NCBI RefSeq assembly: GCF_027497195.1
Contig: NZ_CP114905.1
Coordinates: forward strand, 7,604,001-7,668,000
Length of the DNA: 64,000 nt
Direction: 5' to 3'
Source: Streptomyces sp. WMMC500
GTDB lineage: Bacteria; Actinomycetota; Actinomycetes; Streptomycetales; Streptomycetaceae
Each line of letters starts with the position of its first letter. The stretch's first letter is position 1. Under the pieces are notes generated by a model. The model saw only the letters and a list, made by a program, of their open reading frames with translations. It ran no database searches and was not told where the DNA came from. A program made the position numbers and the translations under genes. Positions 37,742 through 46,191 of this stretch are shown piece after piece.

Positions 37742-39181
37742 ATGAGCGCTACCGCACAGATCGGTGTCACGGGGCTCGCGGTGATGGGCCGCAACCTGGC
37801 GCGCAACTTCGCCCGCAACGGCTACACCGTGGCGCTGCACAACCGCACCGCCTCGCGCACCCGTGACCTGGTGGCGGAGTTCGGCGGCGAGGGAGACTTC
37901 GTGCCCACCGAGAGCGCCGAGGACTTCGTGGCGGCGCTCGAACGCCCCCGGCGACTTGTGATCATGGTCAAGGCCGGCGAGCCGACGGACGCCGTGATCG
38001 AGGAGTTCGCGCCGCTGCTCGAACCCGGCGACATGATCATCGATGGCGGCAACGCGCACTTCGCCGACACCCGCCGGCGTGAGCAGGCCCTGCGCGAGCG
38101 GGACATCCACTTCGTCGGCACCGGCATCTCCGGAGGCGAGGAAGGCGCGCTGCACGGGCCGAGCATCATGCCCGGCGGCAGCGTCGCGTCGTACGCCTCG
38201 CTCGGCCCGATGCTGGAGAAGATCTCGGCGAAGGCGAAGGACGGCGCCCCGTGCGTGGCGCACGTCGGCCCGGACGGCGCCGGCCACTTCGTGAAGATGG
38301 TCCACAACGGCATCGAGTACTCCGACATGCAGTTGATCGGCGAGGCGTACCAACTGCTGCGGGACATCGGCGGGTACACCCCCGCCCAGATCGCCGAGAC
38401 CTTCCGCACCTGGAACACCGGCCGTCTCGACTCGTACCTGATCGAGATCACGGCGGAGGTCCTCGCCCACGTGGACGCGGACACCGGCAAGCCCTTCGTC
38501 GACGTCGTCGCCGACCAGGCCGAGCAGAAGGGCACCGGCCGCTGGACGGTGCAGACCGCCCTCGACCTGGGGGTGCCGGTCCCGGGCATCGCCGAGGCGG
38601 TCTTCGCCCGCTCCCTGTCCGGGCACACCGACCTGCGGGCTGCGTCCGCGCACTTGGCGGGCCCGAAGCCGCAGCCGCTGGCCGGGGGAGAGGCGGAGGC
38701 GTTCGCCGACCAGGTCGAGCAGGCGCTGTACGCCTCGAAGATCGTGTCGTACACGCAGGGCTTCCACGAGATCGCCGCGGGCAGCGCCGCGTACGACTGG
38801 AACATCGACCCGGGCGCGGTGGCCCGGCTCTGGCGCGGCGGCTGCATCATCCGCGCGGCGTTCCTCGACCGGATCAGCGCGGCGTACGGCGCCGAGCCGG
38901 CCCTGACCTCGCTCCTGGCGGACAAGGGCTTCGCCGACGAGATCGCCGCCGCGCAGCACGACTGGCGGGCCGTGCTGAACGCCGCGACCACGCAGGGCGT
39001 TCCGGCTCCGGGCTTCGCGGGGGCGCTGGCCTACTACGACGCGCTGCGTGCCGAGCGGCTGCCCGCGGCTCTCACCCAGGGCCAGCGCGACTACTTCGGC
39101 GCCCACACCTACCGGCGCGAGGACCGCGAAGGGACCTTCCACACCCTCTGGGGCGGCGACCGCGCCGAGGTGCCGGCCTAG
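37742..39181 (+). CDS. gnd: 6-phosphogluconate dehydrogenase, decarboxylating
   Basis: 479 residues, the full-length NADP-dependent form. The N-terminal Rossmann fold shows GLAVMGRNLARNFARNGY and the NADP-selecting HNRT. The substrate loop is VGTGISGGEEGALHGPSIMPGG, and the catalytic Lys-His region is HFVKMVHNGIEYSDMQLI. The C-terminal tail with LTQGQRDYFGAHTYRR closes the dimer partner's site. It converts 6-phosphogluconate to ribulose-5-phosphate in the pentose phosphate pathway, making NADPH. The ribosome-binding site AAGGAAGGA is eight bases before ATG. It stands alone, ended by a shared terminator. Confidence 0.95.
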   Translation: MSATAQIGVTGLAVMGRNLARNFARNGYTVALHNRTASRTRDLVAEFGGEGDFVPTESAEDFVAALERPRRLVIMVKAGEPTDAVIEEFAPLLEPGDMIIDGGNAHFADTRRREQALRERDIHFVGTGISGGEEGALHGPSIMPGGSVASYASLGPMLEKISAKAKDGAPCVAHVGPDGAGHFVKMVHNGIEYSDMQLIGEAYQLLRDIGGYTPAQIAETFRTWNTGRLDSYLIEITAEVLAHVDADTGKPFVDVVADQAEQKGTGRWTVQTALDLGVPVPGIAEAVFARSLSGHTDLRAASAHLAGPKPQPLAGGEAEAFADQVEQALYASKIVSYTQGFHEIAAGSAAYDWNIDPGAVARLWRGGCIIRAAFLDRISAAYGAEPALTSLLADKGFADEIAAAQHDWRAVLNAATTQGVPAPGFAGALAYYDALRAERLPAALTQGQRDYFGAHTYRREDREGTFHTLWGGDRAEVPA

Positions 39182-39190
39182 CAGTACGGA

Positions 39191-39224
39191 CGGTGAGCGG
39201 TGGGCGGCGGCGAGCCGCTCACCG
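39191..39224. terminator. Bidirectional terminator
   Basis: Perfect arms CGGTGAGCGG and CCGCTCACCG lie between convergent gnd and the DUF1257 gene. The right arm overlaps the DUF1257 stop codon. Confidence 0.6.
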
Positions 39225-39626
39225 CACCCGGCGCAGGACCATGCGTACGGTGCCGTCCCGTTCCGTGGTCTCCTCGGCGAGATGGAAGCCCTCTTCCGCC
39301 AGGCGGGCCGCGGTGACGTGGTAGGCGTGGCGTGCGGTGAGCCGGTCCAGCCAGGCCGCGTCGTGCCTGCGGCGGTCGTAGTCGCTGATCGCGGCGGTGA
39401 AGCGGCCGTCCTCCCCGTGGAGGAAGCCGATGTCGTTCGACAGCCGCCCGACGTGTCTGCGCCGCACGATCACGTGTGCCGTGTGCTCCCGCCGGTCACC
39501 GCGGTAGCCGTGCAGCGGCTGCGCGGTGTCGTGCACCTCGACCTCGCGGTACCCGACGTCCGCCAGGGCGGCGCACAGCGCGTCGGTGTCGGTCAACGCC
39601 GTGCTGAGCACGCTGAAATGGGACAT
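39219..39626 (-). CDS. DUF1257 (Ycf35-like) protein
   Basis: 135 residues, last gene of the chaperone/AAA cluster. It begins MSHFSVLSTALTDTDALCAAL, the typical start of DUF1257/Ycf35, followed by LHGYRGDRREHTAHVIVRR, a segment with DIGFL, and the C-terminal RLTARHAYHVTAARLAEEGF. Ycf35 is encoded in some plastid and in cyanobacterial genomes and has no firm function. It follows the Ycf46-like ATPase gene by 12 bases, so the two are very likely made together. Confidence 0.82.
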   Translation of the reverse strand: MSHFSVLSTALTDTDALCAALADVGYREVEVHDTAQPLHGYRGDRREHTAHVIVRRRHVGRLSNDIGFLHGEDGRFTAAISDYDRRRHDAAWLDRLTARHAYHVTAARLAEEGFHLAEETTERDGTVRMVLRRVR

Positions 39627-39638
39627 GCGACGACTCCG

Positions 39639-41189
39639 TCACGTCGGGAACTCATCGGGTTCGCGGGGCTCCAGCGGGTCGAGGGGCACGACGAACCGGC
39701 TCGCGGCCTCCCTCGTCTCGGCGAAGGACGCCGACTGCGCCCGGCCCTCCCGCAGCCAGGCGCGCAGCGCACCGATCGTCTCGCGCTGCGACACCGACAG
39801 CGGCACCTGCCGGGCGAGTGCGGTGAGAATGTCGTCGGTGGTGAACTCACGGCCCTCGTTGAACCCCACGTACATGGCGTCCACGACGGCCTGCTCGATC
39901 TCCGCGCCCACGTACCCCTCCGAGCTGCGGGCGAGCGCCGCGACGTCGAAGTCCGCCGGCAGCCTTCGGCGTTTACGCAGGTGCACCTCGGCGATTTCCG
40001 CACGTTCGTCGGCGATCGGCAGGTCGAGGAAGAAGATCTCGTCGAACCGGCCCTTCCGCAGGACTTCGGGCGGCAGGCTGGCCACGTCGTTGGCGGTGCC
40101 GACGACGAAGCACGGCGCCGTCTTCTCCTGCATCCAGGTCAGGATGGTGCCGAACACCCGCGTGCTGGTGCCGGAGTCGCCGCCGCCGTGCGCGAGCGCC
40201 TTCTCCATCTCGTCGATCCACACCACGCACGGCGCGACCGTCTCCGCGAGCCGCAACGCGCGGCGGGTGCGTTCCTCCGCCTCTCCGACCAGGGACCCGA
40301 AGAGCGCACCGACGTCCAGCCGCAGCAGCGGGAGCCGCCACAGCCCGCCGATCATCTTGGCGGTGAGGCTCTTCCCGGTCCCCGGAATCCCGATCAGCGC
40401 GATGCCCTTGGGCGCGGGCAGCCCGTAGTCGCGGGCCTCCTGGGTGAACGCCCGCTCCCGCAGCCGCAGCCACTTCTTGAGCACGTCGAGGCCGCCCACG
40501 TCGTCGGGGGTCTCGTGCACCGGATAGAACTCCAGCGCCTCGCTCTCCCTGATGACGTCCTTCTTCTCCTGCACCACCGCCTCGATGTGCCGGTCGTCGA
40601 GTGCGTTGTCCCGGACGATCGCCTTGGCGTAGGCGCGGCGTGCCTGCGCGGCGGTCATCCCGAGAGCCGCCTGCCCGAGCTTCTCCCGGCCGGCCGGGGT
40701 GAGGTCGACCTTCACGCCCGGTGTCGCCGTCAGCCCGCCCAGCACCTCGTCCAACTGCCCGCGATCCGGCAGCGGCAGTCCGATCACCACCGCCTCGTCC
40801 CGCAGTTCCTCGGGCACCGTGCGGTTCGGTGAGATGACGATGACCGACTTGCGGGTGAACTTCAGCCGCTGCACGGCGCTGCGCAGCTTGCGCTTCACCT
40901 GCGGGTTGCTCCAGCAGTCGTGGAAGTCCTTGAGGACGAAGACGGTGCCGTCCTCGGCCTTCTCCACCTGCTCGATCACCGAAACCGGGTCGCGCGCGGT
41001 GGGCAGCGCCCCGCCCTGGCCGTGCAGCGCCTCGAACCCGTCGGCGAGATCCCACGCGAGGCACCGGCGGCGTCCGCGCTCGCACACGGCGCGCACCGCC
41101 TCCAACGCCCGTTCCTCCTCCACCGTCACGGCCACGATCAGCGTGTACCGCGCGCGCAGGTAGAGGTCGAGATCGGTCCGAAATCCCAC
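39639..41189 (-). CDS. Ycf46-like AAA ATPase
   Basis: 516 residues. The N-terminal 190 residues form the Ycf46-specific domain (LIVAVTVEEERALEAVRAV, VFVLKDFHDCW, VIVISPNRTVPEEL). The AAA core follows, with Walker A GIPGTGKSLTAK near residue 278 and Walker B CVVWIDEMEK. The second region of homology has FVVGTANDVASLPPE, and the arginine fingers are probably in RKGRFDE. A helical lid region ends the protein. I chose GTG at 41189, with GGGGG six bases upstream. Ycf46 homologues are known from cyanobacteria and plastids; the client of the motor is unknown. It precedes DUF1257 in the operon. Confidence 0.87.
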   Translation of the reverse strand: MGFRTDLDLYLRARYTLIVAVTVEEERALEAVRAVCERGRRRCLAWDLADGFEALHGQGGALPTARDPVSVIEQVEKAEDGTVFVLKDFHDCWSNPQVKRKLRSAVQRLKFTRKSVIVISPNRTVPEELRDEAVVIGLPLPDRGQLDEVLGGLTATPGVKVDLTPAGREKLGQAALGMTAAQARRAYAKAIVRDNALDDRHIEAVVQEKKDVIRESEALEFYPVHETPDDVGGLDVLKKWLRLRERAFTQEARDYGLPAPKGIALIGIPGTGKSLTAKMIGGLWRLPLLRLDVGALFGSLVGEAEERTRRALRLAETVAPCVVWIDEMEKALAHGGGDSGTSTRVFGTILTWMQEKTAPCFVVGTANDVASLPPEVLRKGRFDEIFFLDLPIADERAEIAEVHLRKRRRLPADFDVAALARSSEGYVGAEIEQAVVDAMYVGFNEGREFTTDDILTALARQVPLSVSQRETIGALRAWLREGRAQSASFAETREAASRFVVPLDPLEPREPDEFPT

Positions 41190-41244
41190 CGGATACCCCC
41201 AGCCCCTTCGCTGACCAGCCTCACGACCGTAGCCGACCGGTCGG

Positions 41245-43176
41245 TCATCCGTCGCTCACCTCGATGTCGGCGGTGCCCGGAATCCGTCCGGGGCCGGCGA
41301 CTTCGATGTCATCGCGGTGGCCCCACCACGCCAAGGCGGAGATCGCGTCGGCCCACGCGCGGTGCGGCGTGCCCGGCGCCGCTTCCGGCAGGGCGTCGAG
41401 CCGCCCGGGATGCAACTCGTGGACCGGGAGCCGGCACAGCGCCGTCAGCTCCGGATCCCACAGGTGCCGCAGCCACAGGCCGCCGCGCCGGTCGCCGCTG
41501 ACCAGCGAACCGCCGTCCGGGGTGAACACCAACTCGGTGACGCGCCGGTCGTGTTCGGCGCGGACCCCGGCGGCCTCGCCGGAGGGCAGCCGCCACAGCC
41601 GCACCGTCCCGCCCGCGTCGCCGCTTGCCAGGACGTCCCCGTCCGCGGACACGGCCAGGGCCGTCACCCCCTTTGCGTGGCCGGTCAGCACCCCGGCGGG
41701 CTCGCCCGAGGGCATCCGCCACAGCCGGATCGTACGATCCGCTCCGGCGCTGGCGAGCAGGGTTCCGTCCGCCGTCACGGCCAGGTGCTGCACCCAGCCC
41801 GTGTGCCCGTTCAGCACGCCCGCGGCCCGCGGCGCCTCCGCCTGCCACAGCCGGATGTCACCGCTGTCCCCGCCGGTCGCGACCAGCGCGGTGCCCGGGA
41901 TCGCCACGACACGGTGCGGGGCGGTGCCGCTGCCGCTCATCGCCACCGTGTCGACGTCGGTGCCGGGCGGCAGGCGGGTGCGGCCTCCGACGAGGAAACG
42001 GCCGTCGGACGGGGACAGCATGGCGTGATAGACCGCCCTGTCGTCGGCCCTTTCGGTCTTCGGGCCCCAGGGGTCGCGCCACCGGGACGCGGTCCGGCCG
42101 TTGTCGATCAGCAGTTCCCCGTCCGGCGTCACCAGCAGCATGCCCGACCAGGATTCGTGCTGGGAGGTGCGTACGGTGCCGACCTGCTCGCCCGAGGGCA
42201 GCCGCCACAGCGCCGTCCTGCCGAGCTTGGCGGCGGCCAGCAGGTTCCCGTCCGGGAAGGCCGCCAGGTCGAACCAGCGCCCGTCGGCCAACTGGCGCAT
42301 CGGCTCGCCGGTGGGCAGGTGCCACAGGCGTACGCCGCCTCCGTTGCCCGCGGACGCGAGCACGGTGCCGTCCGGCGTGGTCACCAGGCGGTTGACCTTG
42401 CCGGTGTGGCCGGGCAGCGCCCGCGCGTCGTCGTCTCCCGCGGCGGGGTTTCCGGTGCACCGCCGCGCCAGCGCGGTCAGCTCGCGGTAGCGGGCCCGGT
42501 CGGGCCCGGCGTCCGGTCGCCAGTCGTATGCGTGCAGTTCGGACAGGATGCGTACGGACCAGAACGACGGGGCCCGCAGGGCGAGCTGCCAGAGCCGCGC
42601 CGGTCTGCCCGCCGCCAGGAGCATGCCGATAGCGGCGTCCCACTCCACCTCGGACAGCTTCGCGACCGCCTCGTCGCGGCCGGAGCCGACGGCCGCGCGG
42701 ACCCACTCGATACGTCCGGACTCGCGGGCCCGCTCGGCCAGCCGTGCGCGCAGGGGCTCGTCGGCGGCCGTACGTGCGGCGGCCAGGGCGCCGCCGTCGA
42801 AGTCCAGCGCGGCGTAGTCCTCGAACTGCCCGGTCAGGAACAGCAGCAGCGCCCGGCGGGCCGGATCGGAGTGCCGGTACCCGGCGGACGTGACCAGGTC
42901 GGCCAGCCGCGGGCTGTCGGTGCTGAACACCACCTCGCACAGCGCGTCGATCTCCGCCTGGCCGCCGAGCCGGGTCAGCCCGTCCTCGGCGATCGCCACG
43001 ACCGTACGGTCCGGGCTCCCGGCGTACGCGGCAGCCAGCGCCCGTACGGCGGCCGGCGTGCGCAGCGCCGCCAGCCGTTCCGCCGCGCGGCGCCGCCGCC
43101 GGCCGCCGAACAGCGGGCCGCGGCCGTCCACTTCGGCGGCCAGCCGGGCGGTCTCGTCGCCCTCGACGCCGCTCAC
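41245..43176 (-). CDS. WD40 repeat protein with helical N-terminal domain (paralogue 1)
   Basis: 643 residues. The first 260 or so are Ala/Arg/Leu-rich helices like HEAT repeats (AERLAALRTPAAVRALAAAY, YAALDFDGG, EVEWDAAIGMLLAAGRPARLWQLAL). From about 265 a beta-propeller of roughly seven blades follows, with units such as HTGKVNRLVTTPDGTVLASA and VRLWRLPSGEAAG. The C-terminal LWDPELTALCRLPVHEL is shared by other actinobacterial WD40 proteins. There is no signal peptide, so it is cytoplasmic. The start is GTG, 18 bases after the longer paralogue. It is probably a protein-interaction scaffold in the cluster. Confidence 0.82.
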   Translation of the reverse strand: MSGVEGDETARLAAEVDGRGPLFGGRRRRRAAERLAALRTPAAVRALAAAYAGSPDRTVVAIAEDGLTRLGGQAEIDALCEVVFSTDSPRLADLVTSAGYRHSDPARRALLLFLTGQFEDYAALDFDGGALAAARTAADEPLRARLAERARESGRIEWVRAAVGSGRDEAVAKLSEVEWDAAIGMLLAAGRPARLWQLALRAPSFWSVRILSELHAYDWRPDAGPDRARYRELTALARRCTGNPAAGDDDARALPGHTGKVNRLVTTPDGTVLASAGNGGGVRLWHLPTGEPMRQLADGRWFDLAAFPDGNLLAAAKLGRTALWRLPSGEQVGTVRTSQHESWSGMLLVTPDGELLIDNGRTASRWRDPWGPKTERADDRAVYHAMLSPSDGRFLVGGRTRLPPGTDVDTVAMSGSGTAPHRVVAIPGTALVATGGDSGDIRLWQAEAPRAAGVLNGHTGWVQHLAVTADGTLLASAGADRTIRLWRMPSGEPAGVLTGHAKGVTALAVSADGDVLASGDAGGTVRLWRLPSGEAAGVRAEHDRRVTELVFTPDGGSLVSGDRRGGLWLRHLWDPELTALCRLPVHELHPGRLDALPEAAPGTPHRAWADAISALAWWGHRDDIEVAGPGRIPGTADIEVSDG

Positions 43177-43194
43177 CGCCGCATCACTCCTGCC

Positions 43195-45384
43195 TCACTC
43201 CCGCAACTCGATGTCCGTCGCGGCGGCGGCCGAACCGTCGTCGATCTCCACGTCGTGCCGGTGCCGGCGCCAGGCCAGCCGTGCCAGGAGATCCACCCAG
43301 GGCTGCCCCGCGACGCCCGCGGACGCCCGTAGCCGCTCGACCTCGTCGGGGCGGAGCCGGCCCGCCGGGGCACGCGCCTGCGACAGGACCGCGGGCTGCC
43401 ACAGCCGGAGCGAACCCGCGCCGCTCGCGGCCACCGCGTATCCGCCGGGAGCCACCGCCAGCGCGGTGATCTCGGCCCCGAGTCCCTCCGGGGCGACGGC
43501 GGGTTCGCCCGAGGGCAGCCGCCATGTCCACAGCCGGCCGTTGCGGCTGCCGGCGACCAGGAAGCGGCTGTCCGCCGTGACCGTGAGGCGGCCCACCTCG
43601 TCCCTGTTCCCCAAGTCCCAGGAGACCGGGCGCTCGTGGACGGGGAGCACTCCCGCCGGCTCACCGGACGGCAACCGCCACAGGCGCACCGTCCCCTCGC
43701 GGCCCGCACTGGCCAGCAGGCTGCCGTCCGGGGTGATCGTCAGGTGCGTGACGTTGCCGGCATGTCCGGTCAGTGTGCCGGCGGACTCGCCGGAGGGCAG
43801 GCGCCACAGCGCGATGTCGCCGCGCTGCGCGGGGGGTGGTGGCTGCCGCCCCGGTGTGCCCGCCAGCAGGGCGCCGTCCGGTGCGAGCGCCAGCGGGCCG
43901 TTGCCGTTGATCCGCTCCAGCAGGAGGGCGGACGGCAGCTCCCACACCCTGATTCCCCATCGGTCCAGCCCGGCCGCGCGTTCCCGGCCCGGGGTGGCGA
44001 CGACGCCGGAGACGGAGCCGTAGAAGTCTTCGACGGTATGGACCGGGCGCAGCCCCGGCGACTCCCACACCTTCGGCTTGCCGTCGTAGCCCAGGGAGAA
44101 CAGCGTCCTGCCGTCCGGTGCCGGCAGGAGGTTCGCCCGCGATTCCCACGCCCGCGCCAGCTCCGCGCCGTCCCGTAGCCGCCAGGAGGTCATCACGGCC
44201 GAACCCGCCGCGACCAGTGTGCCGTCGTCGATGACGATCGAGGTGACGGTGCCGGGGCTCACTTCGATACGCCGGAGCCGTCGCACCCGGGGCAGCGTCC
44301 ACACCGTGATCACGCCGTTGTCGTCGCCGGCGGCGAGCGCCTCGCCGTCGGCGGAGACGGCGAGGGCGCGTATCGCGCGGGCTCCTTCGGGATCGAGCAG
44401 CAGCCGGTCCACCGGATGCAGCTCGCACCGGTCGGCGAGCCCGACGAGCGCCTCGTACTCGGCCCGCTCCACCGTCTGCCGCGGGCGCCAGCCGGATGCG
44501 CCGAGGTCACACAGGAGCCGTACCGCCCAGAACGGGGGAGCGGCCAGAGCCAGTTGCCACAGCTCCGCCCACCGCCGGGCGCGCCCGAGCATCGCGCGCG
44601 AGGTGTCCCACTCGTCGTCGGACAGCTCCGCGAGCCGCTCGTCGGAGCGGTCGAGCGTCACCGCGCGCACCCAGTGCAGCCGGCCGGTCCGCCGGGCCAT
44701 CGCGGCCAGCCGGGCGCGCAGGGCCGGCTCCGCCGCCTCGTGCGCGGCGCGCAGCAGGCGCCCGTCGAAGTCCAACCGCCGGTAGGCGTCTTGTTGTTCG
44801 GTGAGGAAGAGGAGCACGGCGCGGCGACCCGGATCCTTCGGTGCGAACCCGCCGGCGACCGCCGCCCTGAGCGCGGCCTCGCTTCCGCTGTCGATGGCAG
44901 CCGCACACACGTGCTCGCGGGCCTCCTGGGCGTCCAGCCCGGCGAGCGCCGTGGCGGCCCGGGCGCGTAGCTCCGGGTCGCGGTCGCCGTCGGCGATGCC
45001 GACCATCGACCGTACGGTCAGCTCGTCGCTGCCGAGAACGTCCGGGCGGCCGGCCCGCAGCGCGGTCCGCACCCGCACGTACGGAGGATGCGAGGCGATC
45101 CAGCCGTGCTGCCCGACCAGCCGGTCGAGTTCATCGCTGCGCCGATAGCTCCAGACATGGCACACCACGTCGATCGCGCGCTGGTCGTCCAGCCGCGCCA
45201 GCGCCCGCCTCGCGACCTCGTGCGCGCCGCGGTCGTGCCCCCTGGCCAGCTCCTCGGCCAGGGCGCGTACGGCGTCCGGCGTGCCCGCCCTGGCCAGTCG
45301 TCTCGCCGCCCGTTGCGGCGGGATCCACACCGACCCACCGGATTCGAGGAGGCGGGCGAGCCGGTCCACCTGCTCGTCGCGCAT
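43195..45384 (-). CDS. WD40 repeat protein with helical N-terminal domain (paralogue 2)
   Basis: 729 residues, same architecture as the next gene. A HEAT-like helical half covers about 1-325 (RRLARAGTPDAVRALAEELARGH, YRRLDFDGRLLRAAHEAAE, DDEWDTSRAMLGRARRWAELWQLAL) and a WD40 propeller about 335-700, with ALAVSADGEALAAGDDNGVI and VTHLTITPDGSLLASAGREG. Shared DFDG and W-x-L-W-Q-L-A-L segments show the two arose by duplication. Its ATG is six bases after the radical-SAM stop. No enzymatic motif is seen, so a scaffold role is inferred. Confidence 0.82.
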   Translation of the reverse strand: MRDEQVDRLARLLESGGSVWIPPQRAARRLARAGTPDAVRALAEELARGHDRGAHEVARRALARLDDQRAIDVVCHVWSYRRSDELDRLVGQHGWIASHPPYVRVRTALRAGRPDVLGSDELTVRSMVGIADGDRDPELRARAATALAGLDAQEAREHVCAAAIDSGSEAALRAAVAGGFAPKDPGRRAVLLFLTEQQDAYRRLDFDGRLLRAAHEAAEPALRARLAAMARRTGRLHWVRAVTLDRSDERLAELSDDEWDTSRAMLGRARRWAELWQLALAAPPFWAVRLLCDLGASGWRPRQTVERAEYEALVGLADRCELHPVDRLLLDPEGARAIRALAVSADGEALAAGDDNGVITVWTLPRVRRLRRIEVSPGTVTSIVIDDGTLVAAGSAVMTSWRLRDGAELARAWESRANLLPAPDGRTLFSLGYDGKPKVWESPGLRPVHTVEDFYGSVSGVVATPGRERAAGLDRWGIRVWELPSALLLERINGNGPLALAPDGALLAGTPGRQPPPPAQRGDIALWRLPSGESAGTLTGHAGNVTHLTITPDGSLLASAGREGTVRLWRLPSGEPAGVLPVHERPVSWDLGNRDEVGRLTVTADSRFLVAGSRNGRLWTWRLPSGEPAVAPEGLGAEITALAVAPGGYAVAASGAGSLRLWQPAVLSQARAPAGRLRPDEVERLRASAGVAGQPWVDLLARLAWRRHRHDVEIDDGSAAAATDIELRE

Positions 45385-45390
45385 CGTGGC

Positions 45391-45960
45391 TCACCACCCC
45401 GTGGGCGGGTCGATGCCGGTCAGGGTCACCCTGCCGTCGGGGTGCACGATGACCTCGGCTTCGGGCACGGCGTCGAGATCGGCGCGGGTGTAGCGGTCCG
45501 AGAAGAACCGGACAGTCTTGTCGGCCGATCCCCGCAGCCCGCGGGCGATCCGCAGGTCCTGCCGGTACCGGCCTGCCAGCAGCACGTCGACGCAGCGGCG
45601 CAGCTCGTCGAGCTCGCGCATCCGCAGCACCTCGGGCCAGTCGTAGCCGGTGAGCAGAATCGTCGACAGGCGCGTCCCGGCCCGTATCCGCCGCAGCAGT
45701 TCCAGCACGGCGCCGCGCTGCTGCAACGGCTCGCCGCCGGTGATCGTGACGCCCTCGATCCGGTCCGCGAGCGCGGCCACGCGGCGGTACAGCTCGGCCA
45801 CCTCGACCTCCTCGCCCGCCCGGGCATGTGTGCCGGGGTTGAAACACCCCGGGCAGCCGAGCGTGCAGCCCTGTACCCAGATGACGGCCCGGGTGCCCGG
45901 TCCGTTGGCGACGCTGAACGGTTCGAAGCCGTGCGTCCGCAGCCGCCCGGGCACGGTCAC
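45391..45960 (-). CDS. Radical-SAM 4Fe-4S activase-like protein (NrdG-type)
   Basis: 189 residues. The cluster motif is CTLGCPGC (C-x3-C-x2-C), with the SAM-binding GGEPLQQ and strand TILLTGYDWPEV. Length and layout match glycyl-radical activases of the NrdG type, but no anaerobic ribonucleotide reductase or other glycyl-radical enzyme is encoded in the window. Its GTG start overlaps the DUF2997 stop (GTGA), so it is co-translated with that small protein. The target is unknown; the context suggests a protein partner within this operon. Confidence 0.82.
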   Translation of the reverse strand: MTVPGRLRTHGFEPFSVANGPGTRAVIWVQGCTLGCPGCFNPGTHARAGEEVEVAELYRRVAALADRIEGVTITGGEPLQQRGAVLELLRRIRAGTRLSTILLTGYDWPEVLRMRELDELRRCVDVLLAGRYRQDLRIARGLRGSADKTVRFFSDRYTRADLDAVPEAEVIVHPDGRVTLTGIDPPTGW

Positions 45961-46169
45961 GCCTGCGGCCCGCGGCGGAGGTGGTCCGGCACCTGCTCGT
46001 CGACCACCGCGTAGGCGTCCGCCGTGAGTTCGCGGCTGACGACCTCGCCGCCGAGCGCCTTCTCCAGGGCGGCCGTCAGGTCGAGGCAGCCGCGGCCGGG
46101 GACGCCGTGCACCTCGATCCGGGTCGTGCCGTCCGGCGCGATCGTCACCTCGATCTCCTGGAACTCCAC
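45957..46169 (-). CDS. DUF2997 protein
   Basis: 70 residues, mostly beta-strand then helix. The sequence EVTIAPDGTTRIEVHGVPGRGCLDLTAALEKALGG fits DUF2997, which has a conserved Gly-x-x-C followed by a helix. In other bacteria this small family is found near DUF1257, as here. The single Cys could be a reactive or modified site, for example for the adjacent radical-SAM enzyme (speculation). GTG start with GAGGAGAG seven bases before; 22 bases after the Hsp70-like gene. Confidence 0.72.
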   Translation of the reverse strand: MEFQEIEVTIAPDGTTRIEVHGVPGRGCLDLTAALEKALGGEVVSRELTADAYAVVDEQVPDHLRRGPQA

Positions 46170-46191
46170 GGTGCTCTCCTCACCCCGCAGG

